Of a stretch of 64,000 nt of DNA, positions 35,113-44,623 are shown piece after piece (position 1 is the stretch's first letter; each line of letters begins with the position of its first letter). The notes under the pieces were generated by a model that was not told the DNA's origin, searched no databases, and saw only the letters and a program-made list of their open reading frames with translations. The position numbers were made by a program, and so were the translations under genes. This DNA comes from CBDCZY01 sp965224745. Lineage in GTDB: Bacteria > Pseudomonadota > Gammaproteobacteria > Methylococcales > Methylomonadaceae. The DNA lies in assembly GCA_965224745.1 (NCBI GenBank), contig CBDCZY010000002.1, positions 248,001 through 312,000 of the forward strand. Direction: 5' to 3'.

Positions 35113-37152
35113 ATGTTGAATGCTCACCCTCACCAGATGGTCATAGTACCTATCCTGGCACCAGATACCATCGCTTGGCTTTGTGTCAGTTTCAAAATCA
35201 GACATATATTGGTAGATGAACTACAACAACTTACTCAAGCCCACGTTTCTCTGCTGCAAATTACGCGTCCTGATAAAACTTCATTACTCACTTCTTCGTT
35301 AGGTGATTCAACGAGTAAGGCACTAATAACAAAATTCGCAACCATTAACTGGCAAAACGCAGAAACAATACCGCTTGAACTGAATCAAACGCACTATCTG
35401 TCTTCGGTAGCAAAATTAGCATCAAATGATAACGTGTCAATTATTGCGGTACTGCAAAAATCGTTAGATAAAGAACTTACTCCCTTTTACCGTCTGCAAT
35501 GGGTGTTGCTAGCTATCGCTCTGGCTAGTTTATTACTAGCATTAATCGGTGGATTATTAGTAGCTCGATCGGTTAGTAAACCTGTAAAGAAACTGGTCGA
35601 AGGTGTACGCGAAGTTGGCAAAGGTCGATACGATTATCGTATCGCAGTACATAGCTCGGATGAGCTTGGCGAGCTGGGGTTGGCATTTAACGAAATGGCA
35701 ATCCGTAAAGGGCAGCAGGAAGCGTTGCGCCAAGCCAAAGAATCTGCAGAAAGTGCCAGTCAGGCAAAAAGTGAATTTCTGGCTAATATGAGTCACGAAT
35801 TACGCACACCACTGAACAGTATTCTGGGTTATGCTCAATTACTGCAAAGAAGCAATTTACCCAGAGAGAAGCAGCTTAATTCTTTGCAAACTATCGAGCA
35901 GTCTGGCCAGCATTTGCTGAGTTTGATTAATGAGATACTTGATCTCAGCAAAATTGAGTCAGGCCGACTGGAGTTACAGCCGACATCGTTCGATATACAT
36001 CGAATGCTGGTCAATATTATGACAACACTACAAACCCGCGCCAATACCAAGGGGCTGACGCTTGAAGGTGACTTTTCCCTGCAAGATTCGCTATGGGTAA
36101 AAGCTGATGAACTTAGACTCAGGCAGGTATTAATCAATTTGGTGGATAATGCCATCAAGTACACAGAAACCGGCAAGGTTTTATTCAAAGTGGAATTCGA
36201 TGATGGAAGGTATCATTTTTTAATAGAAGATACCGGTATTGGTATTGCTCAGGAACACCTCAAAGATATTTTTACCTCTTTTCTACAACTGCATCAACCG
36301 ACGCATAGCTATGTTGAAGGAACGGGACTGGGACTAGCCATTTGTGATCAATTAGTGCGCTTAATGGGTGGACAATTATACGTAACCAGTCAACTGAGCC
36401 AAGGAAGCCGGTTTTGGTTTGACCTGGCATTACCGCAGGCCGATCATGAGAAACAGTCGAAAACATCAGTAACAGAAGGACAAAAAATTGCTGCTTTAAA
36501 TGGTGGCAGACGAAAAATTTTGATTACCGATGACGAAGCCGAGAACCGTCTTTTGCTGACGGATATGTTATCAGGTTTTGATTTTGAATTACGGCAAGCT
36601 CTTAATGGCCAGGACTGCATTAATCAAGCGCAAGAATGGCAACCCGATCTGATCTTGATGGATTCGAAAATGCCGGTTATTGATGGCTTGGAGGCTTGTT
36701 CACTGATTCGGAATACCGCCAACATCAAAGATATTAAAATCATCTCTATTTCAGCCAATGCTTACGAACACCATCACCAAAACTGCCTGGAAGCGGGTGC
36801 GAATGATTTTCTTGCCAAACCATTTCAATTAGAAGCCTTGTTGTTAATGATTGCTCTTCAAATTGATTTAAAACCAGTTTACAAAACCAGAAAAATCGTT
36901 GTGTCGTCAACAAACAAAAGATTTGAAGAAACAGCAAGTTTTCCGCCTAAACAACTTTTGCAAGAACTACTGAATTCTGCGGAACAAGGTGATATTCAAG
37001 CAGTCCGCGAGCAAATCAAAACACTTGATTTAGCGGGTACTGACCATCTATCGTTCCAGGCAAAATTAAATAGCCTGGCTGACGATTTTCAAATTAATAA
37101 AATTTGCCAATTGATAAAGCAGGCGATTGAAACCCAAGGCGAGAAAACATGA
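35113..37152 (+). CDS. Hybrid histidine kinase, C-terminal part
   Basis: It contains the rest of the periplasmic domain, a second membrane helix (L-L-A-I-A-L-A-S-L-L-L-A-L-I), HAMP, HisKA with the phospho-acceptor in S-H-E-L-R-T-P-L-N, an HATPase with the G-T-G-L-G-L-A box, and a receiver with the acceptor Asp in I-L-M-D-S-K-M-P. A roughly 60-residue helical tail ends the protein. In its own frame the first ATG is 35113, but the frame is open upstream to the T9 run, and the true protein should start at about 34655. The ATGA overlap with the response regulator shows coupling. No HPt domain is evident. Confidence 0.85.
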   Translation: MLNAHPHQMVIVPILAPDTIAWLCVSFKIRHILVDELQQLTQAHVSLLQITRPDKTSLLTSSLGDSTSKALITKFATINWQNAETIPLELNQTHYLSSVAKLASNDNVSIIAVLQKSLDKELTPFYRLQWVLLAIALASLLLALIGGLLVARSVSKPVKKLVEGVREVGKGRYDYRIAVHSSDELGELGLAFNEMAIRKGQQEALRQAKESAESASQAKSEFLANMSHELRTPLNSILGYAQLLQRSNLPREKQLNSLQTIEQSGQHLLSLINEILDLSKIESGRLELQPTSFDIHRMLVNIMTTLQTRANTKGLTLEGDFSLQDSLWVKADELRLRQVLINLVDNAIKYTETGKVLFKVEFDDGRYHFLIEDTGIGIAQEHLKDIFTSFLQLHQPTHSYVEGTGLGLAICDQLVRLMGGQLYVTSQLSQGSRFWFDLALPQADHEKQSKTSVTEGQKIAALNGGRRKILITDDEAENRLLLTDMLSGFDFELRQALNGQDCINQAQEWQPDLILMDSKMPVIDGLEACSLIRNTANIKDIKIISISANAYEHHHQNCLEAGANDFLAKPFQLEALLLMIALQIDLKPVYKTRKIVVSSTNKRFEETASFPPKQLLQELLNSAEQGDIQAVREQIKTLDLAGTDHLSFQAKLNSLADDFQINKICQLIKQAIETQGEKT

Positions 37153-38927
37153 GCGATTCAAGCGAAACGCAAGCTGCAAATATTCTAATTGTTGACGATG
37201 TACCCGCAAATATCAGCATGCTGTTCAGCTTGTTAGTAGAAGAAGGCTATAAGGTACTGATTGCAGAAGACGGACACAGCGCACTAAAACAAGCGGAAAA
37301 AATGCCGCCCGACCTTATTTTGCTGGATATCATGATGCCTGGCATGAACGGTTTTACGACGTGCCAACAATTCAAACAGCAGACAGAGACGCGCGACATT
37401 CCTATTATCTTTATGACCGCGTTGTCGGAGACCGAAAAAAAGGTCAACGGTTTTAAGTTGGGCGCGGTAGATTACATCACCAAACCGTTTCAGATTGAAG
37501 AAGTATTGGTAAGGGTTGAGAATCACCTGAAAATACAACGCTTGACCAACCAGCTTCAGGAAAGCGAACAGCGCTTAAACCAAACCATTGAAGGCGCTAT
37601 GGATGCGATAATCGCTATCACTGCCGACGGCACAATTCAGCTATTCAACCATGCCGCGCAGCAAGCGTTTCAATACGAATCCGAAGCCGTCGTCGGTCAA
37701 CCAGTAAAAACACTTTTTTCAGAGTCACTACATCCATTGTTAGATGAATACCTCCATCTGGAGGCTGAAAATGTCTCAGCCTTATGGATGCCCGAAGGCC
37801 ATCTCGCCCTCCGCAGCAATGACCAAACCTTTCCTTTTGAAGCAACCCTGTCACGTAACCGAGCTGCGGGAGCAACCTTGTACACACTTATTTTACGTGA
37901 TATCGAATCGCGTCAACAAGCTGAACAGGCAACCAAAAAATTTGAAGAATTAACTCGTTACGTACAACAGGAAACACAAATAATACCGAGTATTAAAGGC
38001 TTGATTGGCGCGTCACAAGGCTTGAAGCAAGTGGTCGCCACGATCAAACAAGTCGCAACCACCGATGCTACAGTGTTGGTAACCGGCGAAACCGGCACCG
38101 GCAAAGAGGTAGTGGTACAAGCAATCCATCAATTAAGCGAGCGCAAAGACCAGCCGCTCATCAAATTGAACTGCGCAGCCATCCCCGAAAACCTCATTGA
38201 AAGTGAGTTATTCGGCCATGAAAAAGGCGCTTTCACTGGGGCACTGGCTCGCAAAATTGGTCGTTTCGAACTAGCCAATGGCGGCACGTTGTTTCTGGAC
38301 GAAATAGGAGAAATGGAACTTAACCTGCAAACCAAGTTATTACGCATATTGCAGGAAGGCGAATTTGATCGAGTCGGTGGCACAACTACACTAAAAGTCG
38401 ATGTGCGAATGATCGCAGCAACCCACCGGGATCTTAGGCAATCAGTGAAAGAAGGTCATTTTCGGGAAGATTTGTTTTATCGCCTGAATGTTTTCCCGAT
38501 TGCAGTGCCGCCGTTGCGTGAACGACGCGACGATATTGAATCACTAGCGCAGCACTTTATGAACAATTATACCAAAAAATTTAATAAATCGATCGACAGT
38601 ATTCCTACTGGGGAAATCGCTGTATTACTCAACTACCATTGGCCTGGTAACGTCCGCGAACTCCAACACTTGATAGAACGCGCCGTAATCCTGAGCACAG
38701 GAACAACGCTAACCTTTGGCGACTGGTTTCAACCCGCAAACGAAACCCCAAAAGATGACTCAATATTAACGATGGAAGAAATGGAATATCGCCACATTAA
38801 AAAAATACTAGAAATAACCCACTGGCGGATCAGCGGCAACCATGGTGCTGCAGAATTACTAGGGCTTAATGCCAGTACCTTGCGCTCAAGGATTAACAAG
38901 CTGGGTATTGAGCGTAGCGTTTCATAA
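37149..38927 (+). CDS. Sigma54-dependent response regulator (REC-PAS-AAA+)
   Basis: A 592-residue NtrC-family activator. The receiver (residues 5-120) has D-D-V-P-A-N and the phospho-Asp in L-L-D-I-M-M-P-G-M. A PAS domain (about 140-250) follows, an unusual insertion for this class that may sense a ligand or redox state. The AAA+ domain (about 280-510) has Walker A G-E-T-G-T-G-K-E, the sigma54-contact loop G-A-F-T-G-A and L-D-E-I-G-E-M. A Fis-type helix-turn-helix ends the protein. It overlaps the kinase gene by four bases. The targets are unknown; xoxF lies 770 bp downstream. Confidence 0.92.
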   Translation: MSDSSETQAANILIVDDVPANISMLFSLLVEEGYKVLIAEDGHSALKQAEKMPPDLILLDIMMPGMNGFTTCQQFKQQTETRDIPIIFMTALSETEKKVNGFKLGAVDYITKPFQIEEVLVRVENHLKIQRLTNQLQESEQRLNQTIEGAMDAIIAITADGTIQLFNHAAQQAFQYESEAVVGQPVKTLFSESLHPLLDEYLHLEAENVSALWMPEGHLALRSNDQTFPFEATLSRNRAAGATLYTLILRDIESRQQAEQATKKFEELTRYVQQETQIIPSIKGLIGASQGLKQVVATIKQVATTDATVLVTGETGTGKEVVVQAIHQLSERKDQPLIKLNCAAIPENLIESELFGHEKGAFTGALARKIGRFELANGGTLFLDEIGEMELNLQTKLLRILQEGEFDRVGGTTTLKVDVRMIAATHRDLRQSVKEGHFREDLFYRLNVFPIAVPPLRERRDDIESLAQHFMNNYTKKFNKSIDSIPTGEIAVLLNYHWPGNVRELQHLIERAVILSTGTTLTFGDWFQPANETPKDDSILTMEEMEYRHIKKILEITHWRISGNHGAAELLGLNASTLRSRINKLGIERSVS

Positions 38928-39198
38928 TCACATTATGTTGACCAAGCATATTATTAAAGTTTTCAGATAAGCATGAAAGGTAGGAAAATAACGAATACAT
39001 ATTATTTGGATTAGGATGTATAAAATTGGTTTGCCGAAAAGGCAACAGCTATAGGTGTAAAAATTCAAGACTTGGTGAATAAACTTCTTCCCAAAAACAT
39101 TTCCTTAATCCAAGAAATAACTGACTGAAACTAATAGAACCAGCCACTTTTTTTTCAATAACCAGAAGGATCTCAGCAATGGAAATATCATAGTTACA
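38928..39198. other. Intergenic region after the response regulator
   Basis: AT-rich and gene-free. The base pattern may continue the decayed regulator relic that becomes recognisable from 39199. Confidence 0.3.
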
Positions 39199-39322
39199 TT
39201 ATCACCATTAGCCGGATAACGTCTTCATTTTCCAACACTTGGTAGAACGAGCTGTAACCCTAAGCAAGGGGTAACCGCTAACTTTTGCCGACTGATTTCG
39301 ACCCAAAATCGAAATTGTTTAG
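39199..39322 (+). pseudogene. Relic of a sigma54 regulator gene
   Basis: The sequence matches 38632-38755, the end of the AAA+ domain of the intact regulator, base for base over long stretches (for example CCAACACTTG-R-TAGAACG and CTAAC-TTTTG-CGACTG). It has several stops and small changes. It would encode the degenerate W-P-x-N-V-x-x-x-Q-H-L-x-E-R-A-V block. This is a decayed duplicate, either a tandem duplication of the regulator or the remains of a neighbouring paralogue. The rest of 39323-39700 shows no gene. A weak promoter candidate for xoxF, TTGACT-N16-TAAATT, sits near 39512. Confidence 0.7.
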
Positions 39323-39700
39323 GGATTAACCGCAATAATTATGCTTTAAAGATGATCTGATGAATCAGCAATTTTATACCTACTTAGCAGACTGAGACAA
39401 CTGAACAAAACATCAAGTCCCAGCGTAGTAAAAATATTAATCTTGCCTTTTCAAAGGGAAGAAACAGCAAGAATAATTATTCATATAAGGCTTTTACATT
39501 CAACATTTATAGTTGACTTTTTAGCTCAAATTGTTAAATTGGACGCTATGTAGTGTAAGGGTTGTAAGGCTTTTGGTGCGAGATTGATTAGTTCCCCCTT
39601 CCAACACTCATAACTGCTAAAGATATATCAAACTAATATTATTAGTCCTAAATATAACAACCGTACTCTGTTTTAGAAACAGAATACTAGGAGGTTCTCT

Positions 39701-41554
39701 ATGAAAAGGCCTGTTTTTAACTGGCTTGTTGTTTCTTCGGTGGTCGCTCTTTTGGCGACACCATCCCTTTCATCGGCAAATTCAGAACTACAACAATTAA
39801 CCAGCGATCCCAATAACTGGGCCACCTGGGGTGGTAATTATCATGGAACCCGGTACAGTGAATTAGACCAGATAGACTCCAGCAATGTCAGTAAAATGCA
39901 ACCAGCCTGGACTTTTTCAACGGGTGTTTTACGCGGTCATGAAGGCGGCCCTTTAGTAGTCAACGGTGTTGTGTATGTTCATACCCCTTTCCCCAATAAA
40001 GTTTATGCGCTTGATCAAAAAGATCAGAGCATCATGTGGGAGTTCGAACCACAGCAAGACGGTGATGTAACCATTCCAGTAATGTGTTGCGATACTGTAA
40101 ACCGTGGTTTAGCTTATGGTGACGGAAAAATATTTTTACAACAATCCGATACCGTTTTGACAGCACTGGATGCTAAAACCGGCAAAAGAGTTTGGAGTGT
40201 GCAAAATGGTGATCCTAAATTGGGCATGACCAATACTAACGCACCCCTCGTTGTTAAAGATAAAGTACTGACCGGTATTTCTGGTGGTGAGTTTGGTGTT
40301 CGTGGCTTTTTAGCTGCATACAACATGAAGGACGGTAGTTTGGCTTGGAAAGGTTACAGCATGGGCCCAGACAAAGACATGTTGATTAACCCAGACAAAA
40401 CCACTACCTGGAAAGACGGTAAAGTTCAAAAGGTAGGCAAAGACTCAAGTCTTAGCACCTGGGAAGGTGACCAGTGGAAAATCGGCGGTGGCACAACTTG
40501 GGGCTGGTACAGCTACGACCCTGATTTGAATTTGGTTTACTACGGTTCAGGAAACCCGAGCACGTGGAACCCAGTACAACGACCTGGCGACAACAAATGG
40601 TCGATGACTTTGTGGGCTCGAGATGCTGATACTGGTGAAGCCAAATGGGTTTACCAAATGACACCCCACGATGAGTGGGATTATGACGGCATCAATGAAG
40701 TCGTTTTAGCTGACCAAAAAGTCAATGGCAAAATGCACAAAACCGTCGTTCACTTTGATCGTAATGGTTTTGGATATACATTAGATCGCGAAAACGGTGA
40801 ATTGCTTGTTGCTGAAAAATTTGACAAAGCTGTTAACTGGGCGTCGAAAGTTGATTTGAAAACCGGTCGCCCTCAAGTTGTAGACAAATACAGTACTGAA
40901 TACAATGGCGAAGACGAAAACTCAGAAGGCGTTTGTCCAGCAGCATTAGGTAGTAAAAACCAACAACCTGTTTCTTATTCACCTCAAACCGGTTTGTTCT
41001 ATATTTCTGGCAACCATGTTTGCATGGACTACGAGCCATTTGAAGTGGAATATACCGCTGGTCAACCTTATGTAGGTGCTACATTATCCATGTACCCTGC
41101 TGGTGTTGATGCTAAAACAGGTAAGAAGAATGGTTCTACTAACCTGGGGGTTTTCACCGCTTGGGATGCAACTACTGGTACCATTAAGTGGACAATTGAT
41201 GAGCCTTTTTCTGTATGGAGTGGGAACCTTGCAACAGCGGGCGGCATTGTTTTCTACGGCACTCTGGAAGGCTATTTAAAAGCTGTTGATGCAAAAACGG
41301 GTAAACTGCTGTACAAATTCAAAACCCCATCTGGCATTATCGGCAACATCAACACCTGGAGCTACAACGGCAAACAATACGTTGGCGTACTCTCTGGTGT
41401 AGGCGGTTGGGCAGGCATTGGTATGGCTGCTGGAATTGATGACGGAACCGAAGCTTCTGACTCTGAAGGGTTAGGCGCTGTTGGTGCTTATCGAAGCTTG
41501 AATAAATACACTCAATTAGGTGGTGTTTTGACTGTTTTTGCTTTACCAAATTAA
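39701..41554 (+). CDS. xoxF: Lanthanide-dependent PQQ methanol dehydrogenase
   Basis: A periplasmic PQQ quinoprotein that oxidises methanol to formaldehyde or formate. The 617-residue protein has a signal peptide (about 1-26), repeated W-motif beta-propeller blades, and the adjacent-Cys pair C129-C130 of the PQQ pocket. The catalytic Asp lies in D-E-W-D-Y-D-G (Asp327). The residue two places later is Asp329 rather than Ala; this extra Asp is the XoxF hallmark that coordinates a lanthanide, and it separates the gene from calcium-type mxaF. The RBS AGGAGG is strong. A terminator lies between it and xoxJ. It is likely a main methanol-oxidising enzyme when rare earths are available. Confidence 0.96.
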   Translation: MKRPVFNWLVVSSVVALLATPSLSSANSELQQLTSDPNNWATWGGNYHGTRYSELDQIDSSNVSKMQPAWTFSTGVLRGHEGGPLVVNGVVYVHTPFPNKVYALDQKDQSIMWEFEPQQDGDVTIPVMCCDTVNRGLAYGDGKIFLQQSDTVLTALDAKTGKRVWSVQNGDPKLGMTNTNAPLVVKDKVLTGISGGEFGVRGFLAAYNMKDGSLAWKGYSMGPDKDMLINPDKTTTWKDGKVQKVGKDSSLSTWEGDQWKIGGGTTWGWYSYDPDLNLVYYGSGNPSTWNPVQRPGDNKWSMTLWARDADTGEAKWVYQMTPHDEWDYDGINEVVLADQKVNGKMHKTVVHFDRNGFGYTLDRENGELLVAEKFDKAVNWASKVDLKTGRPQVVDKYSTEYNGEDENSEGVCPAALGSKNQQPVSYSPQTGLFYISGNHVCMDYEPFEVEYTAGQPYVGATLSMYPAGVDAKTGKKNGSTNLGVFTAWDATTGTIKWTIDEPFSVWSGNLATAGGIVFYGTLEGYLKAVDAKTGKLLYKFKTPSGIIGNINTWSYNGKQYVGVLSGVGGWAGIGMAAGIDDGTEASDSEGLGAVGAYRSLNKYTQLGGVLTVFALPN

Positions 41555-41585
41555 TTATTTAGATTGACTAAGTAATTAATTTTAT

Positions 41586-41616
41586 ACGCCTCGGCTTTGT
41601 TGAAAAGTCGGGGCGT
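41586..41616 (+). terminator. Terminator after xoxF
   Basis: A 13-bp stem with two G-U pairs, ACGCCTCGGCTTT / AAAGTCGGGGCGT, followed by a T-rich stretch, 31 bases beyond the xoxF stop. It would reduce xoxJ expression relative to xoxF. Confidence 0.7.
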
Positions 41617-41663
41617 TCGTTTGTGTGATAACCTAGTGTTGCCGAAATTACTACATTTTTCTC

Positions 41664-42524
41664 ATGAAACCAAGACAACCTAAGCTCCTGTTTTTTACCT
41701 TATTCTTATTTGCAGCACTGTTGAATTCCCCTCTGAGAGCAGAGGATGCCTTTAAAGTATGCTCTGATCCTCTTAACCCCCCTTTTTCTGCAAAAGATTT
41801 CAGTGGTTACGAAAATAAAATTGCTGCGCTTTTGGCCGAAGAACTTGATCAGAAACTCGTATACACCTGGTTCCCTAACCGTATGGGCTTTATTAGAAAT
41901 ACTCTAAATAAAAAGATAAAGAACAGCCAAGACTTTAAATGCGATGTCATCATAGGCGTTCCCGCTGGTTATGACAGGGCTTTAACGACCAAGCCTTACT
42001 ATCATTCGACCTATGTATTACTTATCGCTAAAAACCGTGGTTGGGACGACATTCAGTCTCCCAAGCAGTTAGCTTTGTTACCTGAAGATCGTAAAAAGCA
42101 ACTTCGTATTGCAATGTTTGATCGAGGACCGGGTACAGCTTGGCTTCAGAAGAATGGTTTGATTGGTCTAGGAATTCCATACCAGTCTATGACAGGAGAT
42201 AATCAAAACAATACCGCCATGGTCATTAAAAAAGATTTGGACGCAAAAAAGATCGACATGGTCATTCTATGGGGTCCGATGGCTGGGTATATTTTATCGA
42301 ACAGCCCGAAAGAAGCATTTAATACCTTTAACTTAACGTCAGAGCCTGGTCTTAAATTTGATTTCTCGATGACGATGGGCGTTCGCTATAAAGACAATGC
42401 CCGCAAAGAAATATTAAATAAATTAATTGATGATAAATTCGATGAAATTCAGGAAATACTAAAAAGTTATCAAATACCTTTGCTACCAATTCCGAAACAA
42501 GTTTTTCGCGATGAAGATGATTGA
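41664..42524 (+). CDS. xoxJ: XoxJ/MxaJ-like periplasmic binding protein
   Basis: A 286-residue periplasmic protein of the type 3 solute-binding fold, encoded directly after xoxF as is usual. The signal peptide spans about residues 1-25. The mature part opens F-K-V-C-S-D-P-L-N-P-P-F-S and has the family's N-x-x-G-F late region and K-P-Y-Y-H-S-T-Y-V block. XoxJ is thought to help activate or assemble XoxF rather than to transport solute. The position beside xoxF is the main reason for choosing XoxJ over MxaJ. No xoxG cytochrome gene follows; the next gene is on the opposite strand. Confidence 0.88.
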   Translation: MKPRQPKLLFFTLFLFAALLNSPLRAEDAFKVCSDPLNPPFSAKDFSGYENKIAALLAEELDQKLVYTWFPNRMGFIRNTLNKKIKNSQDFKCDVIIGVPAGYDRALTTKPYYHSTYVLLIAKNRGWDDIQSPKQLALLPEDRKKQLRIAMFDRGPGTAWLQKNGLIGLGIPYQSMTGDNQNNTAMVIKKDLDAKKIDMVILWGPMAGYILSNSPKEAFNTFNLTSEPGLKFDFSMTMGVRYKDNARKEILNKLIDDKFDEIQEILKSYQIPLLPIPKQVFRDEDD

Positions 42525-42538
42525 TTAGGAGCGAGAAT

Positions 42539-43267
42539 TTAGATTTCGACCACTTTTTCCGGGGTAAAGTTACTCACACTTCGCTTTCCAACGTAACCTC
42601 TTGGGTTACAAAGTACGCGTGTGCCTGCTATGCGGTAATCAGAAACACTATGAGTATGGCCATGGAACCAAGCTGAAATATCGTGCTTATGCATCAAATG
42701 TTTCAAGTCATTACAATAAGCCAGTTTTTTGATTGCTTGTGGTTGATTATCCCAACTCCACTCAGTCGGTGCATGATGCGTTATTACCACTGTCTTGCCA
42801 TGAAAGGGTTTAGCCAACGTTCTTGCTAACCATTGCTTGGATCGCTTATGTAACTGACTGAAAATCATCGCATCAAAAAACCAATTGTCATATTGAATTC
42901 TTCTAAAATCATTCAATGATTCTTCTAATATTGGAATTTTGTCAGCACCTTCGAGAAATAAGTCCGTCCACATGGTACAACCAATAAAACGAACATCATC
43001 AATAATCACTTGCTCATTTTCTAAAAAATGAACATTGCTCCCCTTAGATTCTTTTTCTAACGTGGTTAGTGTATTTTGATACTCATGATTATAAAATTCA
43101 TGATTACCAGCAACATAGATAACGGGTTTGTTAAAGCATTTTAACCATTCTAATCCTTGATCATAAACACCTATGTCGCCTGCTGCTATAATAACATCAG
43201 CCTCGGTTGCTGGCACTGCCATAGGACCGAATTCTAAGTGCACATCGGAAAAAAAATTAAGCCTCAC
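42539..43267 (-). CDS. Calcineurin-like metallophosphoesterase
   Basis: A 242-residue cytoplasmic phosphoesterase. The five metal-binding motifs are present: D-V-H near residue 8, G-D near 30, G-N-H-E near 54, a later His in I-T-H-H-A-P-T, and G-H-T-H near 203. A single-domain enzyme of this size could act on a nucleotide or other phosphodiester; the substrate is unknown. It converges with xoxJ (14 bp between ends) and diverges from ispG. Confidence 0.85.
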   Translation of the reverse strand: MRLNFFSDVHLEFGPMAVPATEADVIIAAGDIGVYDQGLEWLKCFNKPVIYVAGNHEFYNHEYQNTLTTLEKESKGSNVHFLENEQVIIDDVRFIGCTMWTDLFLEGADKIPILEESLNDFRRIQYDNWFFDAMIFSQLHKRSKQWLARTLAKPFHGKTVVITHHAPTEWSWDNQPQAIKKLAYCNDLKHLMHKHDISAWFHGHTHSVSDYRIAGTRVLCNPRGYVGKRSVSNFTPEKVVEI

Positions 43268-43359
43268 TGGATAGCTCTACCATAATTTAGACGTGACAAG
43301 GTATAATTACTCATTTAATCAATTATTAACTGTTAGAAACTCTTTCTAATTAAATCAAT

Positions 43360-44577
43360 ATGTCTATTTCAGCTCGAAAAAATACTCAGCAAGTTTCCGT
43401 AGGCCGCGTAAAAATTGGTGGCCTTGCACCAATTGTAGTCCAATCTATGACAAATACCGACACTGCCAACATTTCAGCCACTGTTCAACAAGTCGCTGAA
43501 CTGGCTAACTCGGGCTCTGAGTTGGTCAGAATCACAGTAAATAATGAAGACGCCGCAAAAGCCGTGCCTGAAATAAGACATCAGCTCGATAGCAAGGGTT
43601 TTTCTGTCCCCTTAATTGGCGACTTTCATTTTAATGGTCATAAATTATTGAGCAAATATCCCGATTGCGCAACTGCCTTAGGTAAATTTCGAATAAATCC
43701 TGGCAATGTTGGTCGTGGTAAAAATCGAGATCCCCAGTTTGCACAAATGATTGAGATGGCATGTCAATATGAAAAACCGGTTCGCATTGGAGTTAATTGG
43801 GGTAGCCTTGACCAAACTGTTTTAACACGGTTACTGGATGATAATGCAAAAAGACCAAAGCCTGAAGAACTAAATGTGGTTATGCGAGAGGCAGTCATCA
43901 CATCTGCGCTTGAAAGCGCATCTCGAGCCCAGGAGTTAGGCCTTACTAGCGATAAAATCATTCTTTCAGTGAAAATGAGCAATGTGCAAGAGCTGATTGC
44001 AGTATATCGTGATATTTCTGAACGTTGCGACTATGCATTACATTTAGGCCTAACAGAAGCTGGAATGGGCTCCAAAGGGATCGTAGCCTCCTCAGCTGCA
44101 TTATCTGTTCTAATGCAACAAGGTATTGGAGACACCATCCGTATCTCATTAACACCAGAACCGGGTGGTACCAGGGTTCAAGAAGTTATCGTTGCACAAG
44201 AGATACTGCAAACTATGGGTTTTCGTTCTTTTACTCCAATGGTTATTTCTTGCCCCGGTTGCGGCAGAACAACCAGCGACTACTTCCAGACATTAGCTCA
44301 GCAGATACAAGGTTTTCTGAGAGAACAGATGCCTGTTTGGCGAAACCGATTTCCAGGTGTTGAAGAAATGCACGTCGCAGTTATGGGTTGCGTTGTCAAT
44401 GGTCCTGGAGAAAGCAAAAATGCCAATATTGGCATTAGTTTACCTGGAACCGGCGAAACGCCGGTGGCTCCAGTTTACGAAGATGGTGAAAAAACTGTTA
44501 CCTTAAAAGGCGATCATATTGCAGAAGAATTTCAAACTATAGTAGAGCGGTATATTGAAACCCACTATGCAGCTTAA
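43360..44577 (+). CDS. ispG: 4-hydroxy-3-methylbut-2-enyl diphosphate synthase
   Basis: The flavodoxin-dependent iron-sulfur enzyme of the MEP isoprenoid pathway (GcpE). The 405-residue protein has the N-terminal TIM-barrel start (V-K-I-G-G-L-A-P-I-V-V-Q-S-M-T) and the C-terminal 4Fe-4S ligands: two Cys in S-C-P-G-C-G-R-T and one in M-G-C-V-V-N-G-P-G-E. The length is typical. It is monocistronic here, divergent from the phosphoesterase and converging on the DUF455 gene. Confidence 0.97.
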   Translation: MSISARKNTQQVSVGRVKIGGLAPIVVQSMTNTDTANISATVQQVAELANSGSELVRITVNNEDAAKAVPEIRHQLDSKGFSVPLIGDFHFNGHKLLSKYPDCATALGKFRINPGNVGRGKNRDPQFAQMIEMACQYEKPVRIGVNWGSLDQTVLTRLLDDNAKRPKPEELNVVMREAVITSALESASRAQELGLTSDKIILSVKMSNVQELIAVYRDISERCDYALHLGLTEAGMGSKGIVASSAALSVLMQQGIGDTIRISLTPEPGGTRVQEVIVAQEILQTMGFRSFTPMVISCPGCGRTTSDYFQTLAQQIQGFLREQMPVWRNRFPGVEEMHVAVMGCVVNGPGESKNANIGISLPGTGETPVAPVYEDGEKTVTLKGDHIAEEFQTIVERYIETHYAA

Positions 44578-44623
44578 TTCTATATAACGAACTTTTATTT
44601 ATCTTATAAAAAAAATTCAGGCA

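Noticed and set aside
39701..41554. Calcium-type methanol dehydrogenase mxaF
   Set aside because: The residue two places after the catalytic Asp is Asp, not Ala, and xoxJ follows without mxaI.
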